DNA of 64,000 nucleotides from an uncultured Reyranella sp. (GTDB lineage: Bacteria; Pseudomonadota; Alphaproteobacteria; Reyranellales; Reyranellaceae): the NCBI GenBank assembly GCA_937915145.1, contig CALDNT010000058.1, positions 1-64,000 of the forward strand, in the 5' to 3' direction. Under the pieces are notes generated by a model. The model made no database searches, was not told the DNA's origin, and saw only the letters and a program-made list of their open reading frames with translations. The translations under genes were made by a program, and so were the position numbers. Shown piece by piece: positions 15,384 to 24,373 of the stretch; the stretch's first letter is position 1; each line of letters opens with the position of its first letter.

Positions 15384-16865
15384 CTAGAGCGTGCCGGCGC
15401 GCCTGTCGCGCGGCACGAAGTAGTTTGTCGGTTCGAGTTCCGGATCTTCCTGGTCGTACATGTTCTGGACGTGGCGAGCGACGTCGGTCGTGAAGAGGGC
15501 GTGCGAGAGCGTCTGCACCAGCCGCGTGGCGCCGATGAAGAGTCCGGGAATGTCGCCGGCGAGCGCGCCTTGGCTCAGGATGCTGCCCCAGTTGAAGAGA
15601 TGGATATCGCCCAAGCCTGGTGTCGTACCGGAGGTCTTCTCTTGGAGTTCGAAGCCTCGCCCGAGGTAGGGATAGCGTGCTGCCTCGGCATTGGCTTTTG
15701 TTTCGTCGGCGCTGCGCACGTCCGCCCACAACTTTACATTGGCGGCGAAAGCGGCAAGTTCCTTGACGCGGCCCATGTCGACATCGAAGCCGGTGCCGAT
15801 CAACACGATGTCGAAGCGTTCCTCGCCTTTGGTCGTCTTCACGGTGACGCCGTCGGCTTCGACGATCATGTCGAGCCAGGGTTCGGCGAAACGGAAGGAA
15901 AAGCCGGGCAATCGCTGCCCACGCAGCACGGACTCATGTGGCGGCGGCGAGGCGGCGGCCAGCATGTAGGTGTAGATCTTCCAGCGCCAGTCGTCGTCGA
16001 GCATGCCTTGGCCGCGCTGGAAGCCGGAGAACGACACGCCCTTGGATTTGTTGACCTGCGGCAGGTGCGGCCTTCGGGCAAAGCAAACGGCTTCGCGCGC
16101 GCCGGCGTCAAGCGCGGTGCAGGCATTGTCGATCGCCGTCGCCAGCACGCCCAGCACGCCGATGCGCTTGCCCGCGAACCTGGTGAAGTCGATGTCCTGG
16201 AGCGTATGAAACACCCGGCCGTGGCGTTCGGACCTGGCGGGATCGAACGACGGCAGCGCCGGCCAGCGGAAGCCGCCCGAGCCGTCGCGGCCGTTGGCCA
16301 GCACGACCTTGCGGGCGTGAACGATTTCGCCATTCGACAGTTGGGCGCGCAGCAGGTCGCCGGCCGGTTCGATCCTGGCCAGGGCGAGGCCGTTCTCGAC
16401 CTTGAGGTCCACGACCTCGCGCACCCACAGGAGGTAGGCGAGCCAGTCGAGGCGATCGATCTTGTAGAGCTTCGTCCAGCCTTCGGCGCCGTGCTGGGCC
16501 TCGTACCAGGCGCGAAAGGTGAGGGAAGGCACGCCGAGATCGGGGCCGGTCAGATGCTTGGGCGAGCGCAGGATCGGCATGCGGGCGGTGGTGTTCCACG
16601 GCCCTTCGCGGCCGTGCGTCTCGCGCTCAATGACCCGGATGTTGCGAATGCCTTCGCGCAGCAGGCCCCAGCCGACGGTCTGGCCGCACATGCCGGCGCC
16701 CACCACCAGCACGTCGAGCACCCTCTTGCCGTCCGGCCCGGCGCGCTCGGGCACCCAGTTGGCCGGCGGATAGTTCAGCCGCGCAAGATCGTGCCGCGCG
16801 GTCTTCCGCAACGCGGCCAAGCCTCGATCGCCCTCTGCCTGTTCGCGCTCGACAACACCGTCCAT
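15384..16865 (-). CDS. FAD/NAD(P)-binding flavoprotein monooxygenase
   Basis: Class B-type flavin monooxygenase or related oxidoreductase of 493 residues. An FAD Rossmann motif (VLVVGAGMCG) lies near residue 50, a second nucleotide-binding region is seen around KRIGVLGVLATAIDNACTAL, and the C-terminal ATG-like motif is represented by DIVLIGTGFDVD. Fingerprints differ from classical Baeyer-Villiger enzymes, so the reaction is not assigned. The first 40 residues are polar and unlike a signal peptide. It is upstream of the GMC oxidoreductase gene in one operon and divergent from a thiamine-diphosphate decarboxylase-like gene. Together these may process an aromatic 2-oxo acid or alcohol. Confidence 0.82.
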   Translation of the reverse strand: MDGVVEREQAEGDRGLAALRKTARHDLARLNYPPANWVPERAGPDGKRVLDVLVVGAGMCGQTVGWGLLREGIRNIRVIERETHGREGPWNTTARMPILRSPKHLTGPDLGVPSLTFRAWYEAQHGAEGWTKLYKIDRLDWLAYLLWVREVVDLKVENGLALARIEPAGDLLRAQLSNGEIVHARKVVLANGRDGSGGFRWPALPSFDPARSERHGRVFHTLQDIDFTRFAGKRIGVLGVLATAIDNACTALDAGAREAVCFARRPHLPQVNKSKGVSFSGFQRGQGMLDDDWRWKIYTYMLAAASPPPHESVLRGQRLPGFSFRFAEPWLDMIVEADGVTVKTTKGEERFDIVLIGTGFDVDMGRVKELAAFAANVKLWADVRSADETKANAEAARYPYLGRGFELQEKTSGTTPGLGDIHLFNWGSILSQGALAGDIPGLFIGATRLVQTLSHALFTTDVARHVQNMYDQEDPELEPTNYFVPRDRRAGTL

Positions 16866-16908
16866 GCCGTGCTTCTCACTTTCTACCTGTTTCCATAGCA
16901 GGACCCAC

Positions 16909-16914
16909 TATTAT
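16909..16914 (+). promoter_or_regulatory. Candidate -10 box TATTAT before the TPP enzyme gene
   Basis: TATTAT (five of six consensus bases) lies in the short divergent gap. Transcription would start near 16921, which excludes the ATG at 16913 and fits the ATG at 16940 with its GGGGAGAG ribosome site at 16926-16933. No good -35 box is seen, so an activator may be needed or the match may be chance. Confidence 0.3.
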
Positions 16915-16939
16915 GAGAAATGGCCGGGGAGAGAATGCC

Positions 16940-18604
16940 ATGCGCGGGCGACAGGTATTTTTCGAGACACTGCTCAACCACGGCGTCGATCGCATATTCG
17001 GCAATCCCGGCACCACCGAGAGTCCACTGCTCGACTCGCTGCTCGACTATCCGCAGATCGAGTACATCGTGCACCTGCATGAAGGCGTGGCCGCAGGTGC
17101 GGCGAACTTCTATGCCCAGGCCAGCGGCAAGACCGCGTTTGTGAACCTCCACGTGGCGCCCGGCCTCGGCAATGCCCTCGGCATGATCTACGGCGCGCTC
17201 AAGAACAATTCGCCGATGGTGGTGACGGCCGGCCAGCAGGACACGCGGCTTCGACTGCGCGACCCCGTGCTCGGCCACGATCTTGCGGCGATGGCAGCCC
17301 CCGTCACCAAGTGGAGCGTGCAGGTCGAAACGGCCGACGAACTCGGACCGATCCTGCAACGGGCCTTCAAGATCGCCAACGAGGCGCCGGCCGGTCCGGT
17401 GTTCGTGGCGCTGCCGATCAACGTCATGGAGCAGGAGACCGCTGTCCCCGTCGGCAAGCCTGGCCACTCCTTTGCCGCGACGCGGCCCGATCCGGCGGGC
17501 ATCGCCGCCATGACACGGCTGCTGCTGGCGTCCACCAATCCGGCGATCGTCGCAGGTGACGATGTCGCGCGGGCGGGAGCCGTGGGCACGCTGGTCACGC
17601 TCGCCGAAAAACTCGGTGCCGCGGTATGGTTCGAGGGATTGCGCGGCCGCAACTCCTTTCCGACCGATCACGCGTCGGCGCGCGGGACACTTGCTTTCGA
17701 TGCGCCGGGCGTCGCCAAGCAGTTCGCCGACAACGATCTCGTGCTGATGGTGGGCGGGCCGTTCTTCGAGGAAGTCTGGTACGCTCCCGGTTCGCCGTTC
17801 GCGCCCGGCACCAAGGTACTGCAGATCGAGGCTTCGCCGTCGCGCCTCGCCTATAACTTTGTTCTGGATGCAGGTGTGGTGGCCGATGTCGGCGCCGGTC
17901 TGGCGGCGCTCGATGTTGCGCTCGCAACGGTCGCGGACAAAGACTTCGACGCAGCGGCCGCCAAGCGCAACGCCGCTCTGCAGGCGCTCAAAGTATCGGA
18001 TGCCGCGGCCCAGAAGGCCCGTGTCGAAAAAGCCTGGGCGCGCACGCCGACCTCGATGGCGCGTGCCATGGCGGAGATCCGCGCCGGCACGCCCAAGGAC
18101 GCGATCGTGGCCGACGAGACCATCACCGCCAACCTCGACCTCTTCAAGACCTTCACCTTCGCCGGCACGGACGACTATTACAGTGGCCGCGGCGGTGGCA
18201 TCGGTCAGGGCTTGGCCGGCGCCATCGGGGTGGCGGTGGCCGAACCCAAGCGGCCGGTGCTCTGCCTCTCTGGCGACGGCTCGTCGATGTATTCCATACA
18301 GGCGCTATGGACGGCGGCGCACCATGATCTCGCGATCGTGTTCGTGATTCTGGCCAACCGCGAATACCGCGTGCTGAAGCACAATATCGACGCCTATCGC
18401 GCGCGTTTCGACGTCAAGTCGAACAAGCCCTACATGCACATGGATCTTGGCGGTCCGACCATGGGCTTCGTTGACATGGCCAAGGGTATGGGCGTGGCCG
18501 GCACCTATGTCGCCAAGGCCGACGACATCAAGGCCTCGGTTGCGGCTGCCTTCAAGACCGGCAAGCCGCACCTGATCGAGATCGAGATCGAAGGAAAGCG
18601 CTGA
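16940..18604 (+). CDS. Thiamine diphosphate-dependent enzyme (benzoylformate decarboxylase / acetolactate synthase-like)
   Basis: Cytoplasmic TPP enzyme of 554 residues. The N-terminal pyrimidine-binding domain has FGNPGTTESPLLD and HEGVAAGAANFYAQ, with the catalytic Glu that activates the cofactor. The C-terminal domain has the GDG metal-diphosphate motif (CLSGDGSSMYSIQALWTAA) followed by NREYRVLKHN. The pattern NPGTTE plus HEG is closest to benzoylformate decarboxylase types. The start at 16940 is preferred to the ATG at 16913 because of a GGGGAGAG site six bases upstream and a TATTAT -10 box overlapping the earlier ATG. It is divergent from the FAD monooxygenase and GMC genes. It ends one base from the convergent HpcH/HpaI aldolase gene. 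Confidence 0.88.
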   Translation: MRGRQVFFETLLNHGVDRIFGNPGTTESPLLDSLLDYPQIEYIVHLHEGVAAGAANFYAQASGKTAFVNLHVAPGLGNALGMIYGALKNNSPMVVTAGQQDTRLRLRDPVLGHDLAAMAAPVTKWSVQVETADELGPILQRAFKIANEAPAGPVFVALPINVMEQETAVPVGKPGHSFAATRPDPAGIAAMTRLLLASTNPAIVAGDDVARAGAVGTLVTLAEKLGAAVWFEGLRGRNSFPTDHASARGTLAFDAPGVAKQFADNDLVLMVGGPFFEEVWYAPGSPFAPGTKVLQIEASPSRLAYNFVLDAGVVADVGAGLAALDVALATVADKDFDAAAAKRNAALQALKVSDAAAQKARVEKAWARTPTSMARAMAEIRAGTPKDAIVADETITANLDLFKTFTFAGTDDYYSGRGGGIGQGLAGAIGVAVAEPKRPVLCLSGDGSSMYSIQALWTAAHHDLAIVFVILANREYRVLKHNIDAYRARFDVKSNKPYMHMDLGGPTMGFVDMAKGMGVAGTYVAKADDIKASVAAAFKTGKPHLIEIEIEGKR

Positions 18605-18605
18605 G

Positions 18606-19391
18606 CTATTTCTGGAAGGCGCGGACCTTCGCCTGGTGCGCGCGGGCGGCGCCCGTGAGCATCGGCAGGTCGTTGCCGGCGAGCAGGAACTTCATGCCCT
18701 TGTCGGTGTAGATCTTGAGCAGCTCCTCGGTGTAGGCGCCGCCCATGCCCGGCCATTTGCCGTGCTTCTTGCAGGCGGCGATGACCTTGTCGACGGCCGC
18801 CTGGACCTTGGCGTTGCCGGTGTCACCGGGAATGCCCATCTCCATCGACAGATCGCTCGAGCCGACGAGCAGGCAATCGATTCCGGGCACGGCGGCGATC
18901 GCATCGGCGTTCTCGACCGCCTTCGGGGTTTCGATCATCACCGTGATCAGCGTGTTGTCGTCGATCTTCGTGGTCATCTCGCCGAGCGGCATGGGCGCGT
19001 AGTCGAACTGGGCCTGACCGCCGCCCACCGAGCGATGGCCACGCGGCGGATAGCGCAAGCGGTCGGCGATTTCCTTGGCTTCCTCGGCGGTGTCGACATG
19101 GGGGATCACGATACCGAGCGCACCGCCGTCGAGGACACGCGTTGCCATGGCAAGCTCGCCGTGGGGCACGCGCACGATCGGGGCGATGCCGGAGTCCTGG
19201 GCCGCCACCGAGATCTCGCAGGCCGTCTCGATCGACATCGAGCCATGTTCGAGGTCGATGAACAGCCAATCAAAGCCGGCCGCCTTCATGACCTTGATGA
19301 TGTCGACGTTGCGAACGAGGCGAATGCCAATCCCGATGGACAGTTCGTTTTTCTTCAGCCGCGCCTTGGCGGCATTGACGGCGATGGCCAT
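18606..19391 (-). CDS. HpcH/HpaI family aldolase
   Basis: Class II pyruvate aldolase of 261 residues, full family length. It contains FDWLFIDLEHGSMSIETA, with the conserved Glu-His of the metal site, IVRVPHGE, ITVMIETPKAVENADAIAAVPGIDCLLVG with the second metal Glu, and SSDLSMEMGIPGD. Relatives cleave 4-hydroxy-2-oxo acids to pyruvate and an aldehyde, often at the end of aromatic meta-cleavage pathways. The gene stands alone on this strand, convergent with the TPP enzyme with a one-base gap and divergent from the VOC gene across 47 bases. Confidence 0.9.
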   Translation of the reverse strand: MAIAVNAAKARLKKNELSIGIGIRLVRNVDIIKVMKAAGFDWLFIDLEHGSMSIETACEISVAAQDSGIAPIVRVPHGELAMATRVLDGGALGIVIPHVDTAEEAKEIADRLRYPPRGHRSVGGGQAQFDYAPMPLGEMTTKIDDNTLITVMIETPKAVENADAIAAVPGIDCLLVGSSDLSMEMGIPGDTGNAKVQAAVDKVIAACKKHGKWPGMGGAYTEELLKIYTDKGMKFLLAGNDLPMLTGAARAHQAKVRAFQK

Positions 19392-19438
19392 TTTTCCCCC
19401 GTGGTCTTCACTTTCCTGGATGGAGTAAGCTAGATGCC

Positions 19439-19816
19439 ATGACGTTCCATGTCGAACGAATCGACCATGTCGTGCTGCGGGTTCGTGATCTCGCGGCGAT
19501 GGTGCGGTTCTACGAACAGGCTCTGGGATTTGTGGTCGAACGCCGGATTGAGAAGCTCAATCTGGTGCAGATGCGCGCCGGCGCTTCCCTGCTCGATTTG
19601 GTCGCCGGCGAACGGGGCGAGGGCGCACCCAATATGGATCATCTGTGTTTTCGAGTGGAACCGTTCGATCGTGACGCCATCGTCACGCGAATGGAACCGT
19701 TCGGTATATCGGTCGGCGAAACCGTCGAGCGATACGGTTCTGAGGGAAATGGGCCGTCGGTTTATCTGGGCGACCCTGAAGGTAATCAAATCGAGCTCAA
19801 GGGGCCGTCGCTTTAG
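19439..19816 (+). CDS. VOC family (glyoxalase/dioxygenase-fold) protein
   Basis: Small metal-site protein of 125 residues with two beta-alpha-beta-beta-beta units. The N terminus VERIDHVVLRVRDLAAMVRFYEQALGF has the first metal-ligand His, and the C terminus GPSVYLGDPEGNQIELKGP has the Glu ligand. Members include glyoxalase I, fosfomycin-resistance proteins and extradiol dioxygenases. No specific activity is evident. The gap before the ATG is only 47 bases and carries a possible CTAGAT -10 box ending four bases before the start, so the mRNA may be nearly leaderless. Confidence 0.83.
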   Translation: MTFHVERIDHVVLRVRDLAAMVRFYEQALGFVVERRIEKLNLVQMRAGASLLDLVAGERGEGAPNMDHLCFRVEPFDRDAIVTRMEPFGISVGETVERYGSEGNGPSVYLGDPEGNQIELKGPSL

Positions 19817-19819
19817 GTT

Positions 19820-19847
19820 TTGGCTACTGCACACGATGTGCTAGCGT
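19820..19847 (+). promoter_or_regulatory. Candidate promoter of the ABC importer operon
   Basis: TTGGCT at 19820-19825, a 16-base spacer and TAGCGT at 19842-19847, about 58 bases before the start of the binding-protein gene. The -35 matches four of six consensus bases and the -10 only three, which is usual for a high-GC genome but weak evidence. Confidence 0.28.
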
Positions 19848-19904
19848 CGTACCAACGGGGAACCAACAACACGCCCGCATTCGCGTGAGTCTGGGAGGAC
19901 TAAA

Positions 19905-21509
19905 ATGCGTACAGGTTTGGCTATTTTGGCCGGCAGCTTGGCTGCCTTTGTTGCGGCTGCGTCACCGGCGTTTGCCCAGAAGCAGGGCGGAACGCTTCGC
20001 GTGTCGCATCGCGACAATCCGCCGAGTGCGTCGCCACACGAAGAAGCGACGATTTCGACGGTGATGCCGTTCGCTTCGGTGTTCAACAACCTCGTGGTGT
20101 TCGATCCGAAGGAGAAGCTCAATTCGCCGGACAAGATCGTCCCTGATCTCGCCGAGAGCTGGTCGTGGAACGCCGACAAGACCAAGCTGACCTTCAAGCT
20201 GCGCCAGGGCGTCAAATGGCATGATGGCAAGCCGTTCACGGCCAAGGATGTGAAATGCACGTGGGATGCGCTGGCCGGTCGCCCGGCAGAGGCGCAGAAA
20301 GACCTGATCCGCAAGAATCCTCGGAAAGTCTGGTACCTCAACCTCAAGGACGTCACGGTCGCCAACGATAGCGAGGTGACCTTCGAACTCAACCGGCCGC
20401 AGCCGTCGTTCCTGTCGTTCCTGGCCGCGGGCTATTCTCCGGTCTATGCCTGCCATGTGAGCGGTCGCGACCTGCGCTCCAAGCCCATCGGCACAGGTCC
20501 ATTCAAGGTTGCCGAGTTCAAGCGCAACGAATTGATCAAACTGGTGCGCAATCCCGATTACTGGAAGAAGGGCCAGCCCTACCTCGACGCGCTCGACTTC
20601 AGGATCGTACCCAACCGCAGCACGCGTGTGCTGGGCTTTGTCGCAGGCGAATACGACCTGACCTTCGATTCGGATATCACCTTCCCACTGCTCAAGGATG
20701 TGAAGGACCAGGCCCCGAACGCGATCTGCGAGGCGCGCACGACCAACGTGCGCACGAACTTGATCGTGAACCGTGAAGCGCCACCGTTCGACAATCCCAA
20801 GATCCGCAAGGCGTTGGTACTGGCGCTCGACCGCAAGCCATTCAGCGATATCCTGTCGCAGGGCAACGATATTGCTGGGGCGGCGATGCTGCCGCCCCCG
20901 ACCGGGGTCTGGGGCATGTCGACCGCGGACCTGGTGAAGCTGCCTGGTTACGGGTCGGATATTGCCAAGAACCGGGCCGAGGCGCAGGCGATCATGAAGA
21001 GCCTGGGATATGGGCCGGACAACATGCTCAAGGTCAAGGTCGCAACCCGTAACATCGCGCTTTATCGCGATCCGGCGGTCATCCTGATCGACCAGCTCAA
21101 GCAGATCTACATCGAGGGTGAACTCGAGCCGATCGACACGACGGTATGGTTCACCAAGGTTCAGCGCAAGGACTACCAGATCGGTCTGAACCTGACGGGC
21201 GCCGGCGTCGACGATCCTGATGTGATGTTCTACGAGAATTTTCACAGCAAGTCGTCGCGGAACTACACCGGCTATCACAACGACGAGGTCGAAAAGCTCA
21301 TCGACAAGCAGTCGGCGGAAACCGACGTCGCCAAGCGCAAGCAGATCGTGGCGCAGATCGAGGGCCTCCTGGTTGAGGATGCGGCGCGGCCGACCATCCT
21401 CCACTTGTCCGCGAATACGTGCTGGCAGCCCGAGGTCAAAGGGCTCGTGCTGCAGGGTAACAGCATCTACAACAACTGGCGCTTCGAAGACGTCTGGCTG
21501 GATAAGTAG
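19905..21509 (+). CDS. ABC transporter substrate-binding protein (peptide/nickel family, SBP_bac_5)
   Basis: Periplasmic receptor of 534 residues, cluster C type. The signal peptide ends SPAFAQ. The mature protein starts KQGGTLRVSHRDNPPSASPHE and contains the family signature region LAESWSWNADKTKLTFKLRQGVKWHDGKPFTAKDV. The ligand could be a peptide, a sugar oligomer or another organic compound; sequence alone does not say. A GGGAGGAC site precedes the ATG. It heads a five-gene operon with two permeases and two ATPases, followed by a GMC oxidoreductase, which suggests that the imported compound is an alcohol or polyol-like molecule oxidised inside the cell. Confidence 0.94.
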   Translation: MRTGLAILAGSLAAFVAAASPAFAQKQGGTLRVSHRDNPPSASPHEEATISTVMPFASVFNNLVVFDPKEKLNSPDKIVPDLAESWSWNADKTKLTFKLRQGVKWHDGKPFTAKDVKCTWDALAGRPAEAQKDLIRKNPRKVWYLNLKDVTVANDSEVTFELNRPQPSFLSFLAAGYSPVYACHVSGRDLRSKPIGTGPFKVAEFKRNELIKLVRNPDYWKKGQPYLDALDFRIVPNRSTRVLGFVAGEYDLTFDSDITFPLLKDVKDQAPNAICEARTTNVRTNLIVNREAPPFDNPKIRKALVLALDRKPFSDILSQGNDIAGAAMLPPPTGVWGMSTADLVKLPGYGSDIAKNRAEAQAIMKSLGYGPDNMLKVKVATRNIALYRDPAVILIDQLKQIYIEGELEPIDTTVWFTKVQRKDYQIGLNLTGAGVDDPDVMFYENFHSKSSRNYTGYHNDEVEKLIDKQSAETDVAKRKQIVAQIEGLLVEDAARPTILHLSANTCWQPEVKGLVLQGNSIYNNWRFEDVWLDK

Positions 21510-21538
21510 GCGACTGGCAGCGGCAGGAATCGATACCG

Positions 21539-22486
21539 ATGGGCGCCTATCTGACGCGACGGTTTCTGCTGATGGCGCTGACGCTGTTCGGCATGTCGGT
21601 GCTCATCTTCGTGATGCTGCGCCTCGTGCCGGGCAACGTCGCGGACATCCTGGTCGACTCGGCGGGGATCGTCGATCCAGACGAGAAGGCCAGGATCGTC
21701 CACGATCTTGGACTGGACCGGCCGATCTTGGATCAGTACCTGTACTGGATTGGCGGCTTGGTGCGCGGCGATCTGGGCTTTGCCTTCATTTCCGAGCGAC
21801 CGGCAATCGAGGAGATCGCGCCGCGCATTCCGATCACCGCCAAGCTGGCGGGCCTCGCCCTGTTCTTTTCGGTGATCCTCGGCGTCCCGTTGGGTGTGAT
21901 CAGCGCGGTTCGCCAAAATACGGGGCTCGACTACTTCCTGCGGGTGGTGAGCCTTAGCGGCCTTTCGCTCCCTTCCTTCTGGCTGGGCCTGCTGATCCTG
22001 ATGGCATCGGTGCAATGGTTCGGCATGATTCCCATCTACACCAGCGAGCCGCGAAGTTTCATCGACGAGATTCTGCTGCTCAGTATTCCGGCTGCCGCGG
22101 TTGGTTTCCGGGCGTCGTCGCTGATCATGCGGCTGACCCGGTCTTCCATGCTCGAGGTCCTGCGCCAGGACTACATCCGCACCGCGAGATCCAAGGGAGC
22201 CTCGCTGACCTCGGTCAACTACAATCATGCCCTGCGTAATGCGCTTCTGCCGGTGGTCACCATCATCGGTATCGAGGCGGCGTTCCTGATCGGCGGACTG
22301 ATAGTCACCGAGACGGTGTTCAATATTCCCGGTGTTGCGCGCTTCCTGGTCGAAGCCATCCTGTGGCGCGACTATCCTATCGTGCAGAACCTGGTGATGC
22401 TGATCGCCTTCGTGGTGATCATGGTCAATTTCCTGGTCGACATGACCTATATGGTCCTCGATCCCCGCATCAAATACGCGGACTGA
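21539..22486 (+). CDS. ABC transporter permease, DppB-type
   Basis: Inner-membrane permease of 315 residues. It has the classical DppB start MGAYLTRRFLLMALTLFGMSVLIFVMLRLVPGN, where the first membrane helix precedes a periplasmic domain. The EAA-like loop that contacts the ATPase is RTARSKGASLTSVNYNHALRNALLPV. About six membrane segments can be traced. It lies 29 bases after the binding-protein gene and pairs with the DppC-type permease seven bases downstream. Confidence 0.94.
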   Translation: MGAYLTRRFLLMALTLFGMSVLIFVMLRLVPGNVADILVDSAGIVDPDEKARIVHDLGLDRPILDQYLYWIGGLVRGDLGFAFISERPAIEEIAPRIPITAKLAGLALFFSVILGVPLGVISAVRQNTGLDYFLRVVSLSGLSLPSFWLGLLILMASVQWFGMIPIYTSEPRSFIDEILLLSIPAAAVGFRASSLIMRLTRSSMLEVLRQDYIRTARSKGASLTSVNYNHALRNALLPVVTIIGIEAAFLIGGLIVTETVFNIPGVARFLVEAILWRDYPIVQNLVMLIAFVVIMVNFLVDMTYMVLDPRIKYAD

Positions 22487-22493
22487 GGTAGCT

Positions 22494-23387
22494 ATGGCCA
22501 TCATCGACCACGATGCCGCCCTCGACCGCGCAGGCGCGAACGTCTCGAGCAAGTGGGGCCAGGTATGGTTTCTGGCGCGCCGCTATCCGCTGGGCAGCGT
22601 CGGAGCAGTACTCGTTATCGTTTTCATCCTGACCGCGGTCTTCGCCGATTTCATCGCGCCGCTCGACCCGACTGCAACGAACTCCCGCGCGTCGCTTGCC
22701 ACACCGGGATCGGCGTACTGGCTGGGCGCGGACTTCATGGGACGCGACATGTTCAGCCGCATCGTCCACGGTGCACGCATCTCTTTGGCCGTGGGGCTGG
22801 GGGCAACGCTGCTGGGCGGCGTCCTGGGCGTGGCGATCGGGTTGATGTCGGGCTATCTCGGCGGCTGGTTCGATCTCGCCACGCAACGTCTCATGGACAT
22901 CATGCAGTCTCTGCCGCTCCTGGTGATGGCGCTGGTCATGGCTGCGGCCCTCGGCCCGTCTCTGGAAAACACCATCATCGCGATTGCCATTCCGTTGGTG
23001 CCGACGGTGGCTCGTGTCGTTCGCTCGAGTACCTTGTCGCTGCGGGAGCAGCCATTCGTCGAGGCGGCGCGCGCCGTCGGCATGGGCGAGATGCGCATCG
23101 CCGTGCGCCACGTCCTGCCCAACACGCTGGCACCGTTGATCGTGTTGGGAACGGCGCAACTCGGCTCGGCGATCCTGACCGAGGCATCGCTGTCGTTTCT
23201 CGGCCTGGGCATTCCCGAGCCCTATCCCTCGTGGGGCCGCATGCTCTCCGAATCGGCTGCGGAGTACGTACGTACGGCGCCCTGGCTGGTGGTCTTTCCA
23301 GGCATCGCCATCAGTCTCGCGGTGTTCGGCACCAACCTGCTGGGCGATGCGCTGCGTGATATTCTGGACCCTCGGGAGCGTACGTGA
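22494..23387 (+). CDS. ABC transporter permease, DppC-type
   Basis: Second inner-membrane permease, 297 residues. The extended N terminus precedes [32 protein letters not shown], followed by [22 protein letters not shown], typical of DppC. The ATPase-contacting EAA loop is [27 protein letters not shown]. The ATG has a GAGGT ribosome site. The gene overlaps the DppD-type ATPase gene by four bases (GTGA), so the two are translationally coupled. Confidence 0.94.
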   Translation: MAIIDHDAALDRAGANVSSKWGQVWFLARRYPLGSVGAVLVIVFILTAVFADFIAPLDPTATNSRASLATPGSAYWLGADFMGRDMFSRIVHGARISLAVGLGATLLGGVLGVAIGLMSGYLGGWFDLATQRLMDIMQSLPLLVMALVMAAALGPSLENTIIAIAIPLVPTVARVVRSSTLSLREQPFVEAARAVGMGEMRIAVRHVLPNTLAPLIVLGTAQLGSAILTEASLSFLGLGIPEPYPSWGRMLSESAAEYVRTAPWLVVFPGIAISLAVFGTNLLGDALRDILDPRERT

Positions 23388-24373
23388 GCGATCTTCTTGA
23401 AGTCGAAGGGCTGAGTACCTGGTTCTACACCCGTCAAGGGATCGTGAAAGCCGTCGATAGCGTGGATTTCCAGGTCGCCTCGGGCGAGACTCTGGGGATC
23501 GTCGGTGAATCGGGTTGCGGCAAGAGCATGACGGCGCTGTCGCTGATGCGGCTCATCCCCGATCCGCCCGGTCGTATCGTCTCGGGGTCGGTGAAGCTCG
23601 CCGGGCGCGATCTGCTCAAGCTCAGCGAAGAAGAGATGCGCGGCGTTCGCGGCAACGAAATCTCGATGATCTTTCAGGAGCCGATGACGTCGCTCAATCC
23701 GGTGATGACCATCGGCCGCCAGATCGCCGAGGCCCTGGTCCTGCATCGTGACATGGACAGAAAGGCCGGGCTGAACCGCGCCATCGAAATGCTCGACCTG
23801 GTGCGCATTCCCGAACCGGCGCAACGGTCCAGGGAGTATCCACACCAGCTTTCCGGCGGCATGCGCCAGCGCGCCATGATCGCCATGGCACTCGCCTGCA
23901 ACCCAAAACTCCTGATCGCCGACGAACCGACCACCGCGCTCGATGTGACCATCCAGGCGCAGATCCTGGAGCTGATCGTCGAGCTGCAGAGGGAGTTCAG
24001 TGCCGCGGTGATCCTGATCACCCACGATCTCGGCATCATCGCCGAGACGGCGCAGCGGGTCATCGTGATGTATGCCGGCCGCAAGGTCGAGGAGGCCGAT
24101 GTTGGCGAGCTGTTTGCCCGGCCACTGCATCCCTACACAACGGGGCTTCTGGGCTCGATCCCGCGCCTTGACCTGATGCGTGGCCAGACCGAGCGGAACA
24201 CCGGCCGCCTGCAGGAGATCAGCGGCATCGTGCCGGCGCTGTTCGACCTGCCCCAGGGCTGCGCGTTCGCGCCGCGCTGCACCAAGGCCGACGATCACTG
24301 CCGGCGCGAGCGGCCGGCCTATGAACAGAAGCGGACAGGCCACTGGGCGGCCTGCTGGCACAGCGATGTCTGA
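23384..24373 (+). CDS. ABC transporter ATP-binding protein, DppD-type
   Basis: Cytoplasmic ATPase of 329 residues starting with GTG inside the end of the permease gene. Walker A is GESGCGKS, the signature is LSGGMRQR and Walker B is [12 protein letters not shown], all intact. The C-terminal extension has the oligopeptide-transporter motif with several Cys ([15 protein letters not shown]), which in this family can bind an iron-sulfur cluster. It forms a heterodimer with the DppF-type ATPase whose gene overlaps its last eight bases. Confidence 0.95.
   Translation: MSDLLEVEGLSTWFYTRQGIVKAVDSVDFQVASGETLGIVGESGCGKSMTALSLMRLIPDPPGRIVSGSVKLAGRDLLKLSEEEMRGVRGNEISMIFQEPMTSLNPVMTIGRQIAEALVLHRDMDRKAGLNRAIEMLDLVRIPEPAQRSREYPHQLSGGMRQRAMIAMALACNPKLLIADEPTTALDVTIQAQILELIVELQREFSAAVILITHDLGIIAETAQRVIVMYAGRKVEEADVGELFARPLHPYTTGLLGSIPRLDLMRGQTERNTGRLQEISGIVPALFDLPQGCAFAPRCTKADDHCRRERPAYEQKRTGHWAACWHSDV

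Noticed and set aside
19429-19433. GCTAG found just before several gene starts (19429, 19840, 25336, 52978) as a common promoter or operator motif
   Set aside because: A five-base match at inconsistent distances from the starts is expected by chance; no longer shared sequence surrounds it.
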